The translations under genes and the position numbers were made by a program. The notes under the pieces were generated by a model. That model worked only from the letters and a program-made list of their open reading frames with translations. It was not told where the DNA came from and did not search any database. A stretch of DNA of 64,000 bases from Cryptomeria japonica (lineage: Eukaryota > Streptophyta > Pinopsida > Cupressales > Cupressaceae): NCBI RefSeq assembly GCF_030272615.1, contig NC_081406.1, positions 231,126,396-231,190,395 on the forward strand, written 5' to 3'. Shown here in pieces: positions 62,328 to 64,000 of the stretch; the stretch's first letter is position 1; every line of letters begins with the position of its first letter.

Positions 62328-63984
62328 ATGTCAGATTGTTTCCCTACCAACTTTGATCCATTTAATCCGACTGTCTCCAAGGAGACAATGGTCAATTAAC
62401 CTGATGAGACTAATGTTTTAGTTAATCTTGTCGATCAATTCCTTTCAAATCCAGATAATTCTCAAATGGTGGATGAAATCACTGAAATTGACAAGAACCT
62501 TATTTTTGCAAACATGGTTGCCCGAGGTATGACTATTGCGTTGCCTAATGCACTTGTGACTGCTAATCTACAAGAATCCCCTCAATAGCAAGTACCTCCA
62601 CAACAATCTCTATTAGCATCATTTCCAATCCAAACCTCAATATCGTTACCACAATAGAGTAACCCATTTGCATCTATGGGATTACCACCTATGGATATGA
62701 TGGAAAGGTATTATCAACCTTTTTACGCCACTTCTTCAAGACTTGTTCCAACTCTAGGGGGAGTTATCTACAATGCACCCACTTGTGCACCATCTACACA
62801 ACTTCTCACTTCAATTCCCATGATGACCTAGATGCCCATGACTTCTAGTGTAGTGCATGTTACTCTTTTTTCAATCTAGTAAAACAACCATCAAACTTAC
62901 CTCCTATGCAAACACCAACTTGAACTACAAGAATGCCTAGTTATCCTCCACCACCTATTACATAAGCCATAATTGAGAGCATGTGTTATATAATTCCAAC
63001 ATCATCTATGCCCCCACTTGTACAATATATGCCACGAGTTGTCAGTACACCTTAATATCAATAGCAAGTAACCACACCACCTATTATCTTGCAACCACGA
63101 TTCAGTTACAAGCACCATCTTCATCTTATGTTGTTCCAAACATTCAACAACTGCCAAGTGGCCCCAATCAAAATCCTTCATTATACAATGCACAACAACC
63201 AAATGTGTCTCATCCTAATTATATCAAAGGTAATTACCTACAGAGTGGTATTCCTCAAGTTTAACAACCCCAAAATGTGTAGCATCAATAGCAATATCTC
63301 ACTTCACAACAAAATTTGCAATCTATTCACGACCACCCCAATATCGACAACCAAAACTTGTTCAACAAAATGTCCCTGTTTATCATAACATGACAAAATA
63401 TCAATACCTACCACAAAAATCAAACTATGCTCATCCATCTCTAGTGGCATATCAAACAAAACTTTATCAGTTGGCTACACCATCTCTCGATCCATTTATA
63501 GTTAATATTGAATGGGAGAAAATGAAGGCAACTCTCAAAACTTTACAAGACAATAACTTCGAGTGAGTTTTCAAGGTTGATGAGATTTGCCCGTATCTAT
63601 TTGATAAGTCAATAACATCAATGTCATTCCCCAAACACATTGAAACACAAAAATTTGAAAAATACAAGGGGAAAGATGATCCACATCATCACATCAAGGA
63701 GTTCCATATGGCTTGCCAAGGGGTGGCATACTGCGCCAATTATCTCCTACATCTATTTCCCAAAAAATTTAGCAAATCATCTCTAGAATGGTTTCCCATG
63801 TTGCCATTTGGTGCTATAATGATACCTACCTTAATCACTTCAAAGAGAAGTATCCAGTGGCTCATAAATTAGCTACTAAGAGATGGGATTACCAAGGTGG
63901 AGGATTGGGACAAAAAGAATATGGGATCAAAATACCAGTTGACCTAGTTTCTAATGTTCGCCATCAAGGCTTGGTTTTGTAAAT
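62328..63984 (+). pseudogene. Element C gag with C-terminal G-patch-like segment
   Basis: ATG at 62328, with the same frame readable through several stops (for example TAA at about 62397 and TAG at about 62587). The N-terminal third is Pro/Gln/Thr-rich (MVDEITEIDKNLIFANMVA, then PP and Q runs), with frame changes around 62880-63400. The capsid domain resumes in the original frame near 63570: VDEICPYLFDKS, FEKYKGKDDPHHHIKEF, LLHLFPKKFSKSSLEWF. It then passes to another frame ending in NHFKEKYPVAHKLATKRW and YQGGGLGQKEYGIKIPVD, a G-patch-like pattern. That would normally lie further downstream, so an internal deletion has probably joined gag to the G-patch. It runs off the right edge. Confidence 0.78.
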
Positions 63985-64000
63985 TCTTCTCATGAAGCCT

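Overview
This is plant nuclear DNA from a large, repeat-rich genome. It is AT-rich, gene-poor and full of LTR retrotransposons, with long dinucleotide tracts. One ordinary host gene is recognisable, and its first intron is about 8.7 kb. That combination fits a gymnosperm or another giant plant genome, but the species cannot be fixed from the sequence alone.

Layout. 1-1.65 kb is a decayed Ty3/gypsy gag on the minus strand (element A), followed by leader-like sequence. 3.3-9.8 kb is a self-contained unit. It has a minus-strand promoter (TATA box plus palindromes near 9.75 kb), foldback and tandem repeat arrays, and a decayed multi-exon gene of unknown function (7545 down to about 5100) in which a symmetric exon pair has been duplicated. 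10.8-17.9 kb holds LTR-like and low-information sequence. 17.98-31.04 kb (minus) is a four-exon host gene for the INO80 chromatin-remodelling subunit INO80C/IES6 (YL1 C-terminal domain). Its introns contain a hAT-like DNA transposon with an 8-bp target duplication, a solo LTR with a 5-bp target duplication, a gypsy integrase remnant and a LINE reverse-transcriptase remnant. 31.6-32.4 kb is a GA-rich simple-sequence block.

From 33.98 kb to the right edge there is a three-level nest. Element C (LTR 33979-35047, gag at 62.3-64 kb) was split by element B, a very large Ty3/gypsy element (35668-60347, 1.475-kb LTRs, target duplication AGTTG). Element B was in turn split in its leader by a Ty1/copia element (38188-44208, 714-bp LTRs, target duplication AAAAA, minus strand). 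Element B encodes gag, retropepsin, a G-patch, reverse transcriptase, two successive RNase H regions and integrase. Dual RNase H is characteristic of the Tat/Ogre lineage.

The most interesting part is the 3' end of element B. Between pol and the polypurine tract, and antisense to the element, lies a plant-mobile-domain (PMD) gene with its own TATA box, short first exon, phase-0 intron and second exon. It is decayed, but the domain is clear. Its intron carries the same TAGCGCAT-type motif array that fills the element's 5' leader, which suggests the antisense gene belongs to the element rather than being a later insertion. All retroelement and PMD reading frames carry stops or frameshifts, so only the INO80C gene looks intact.
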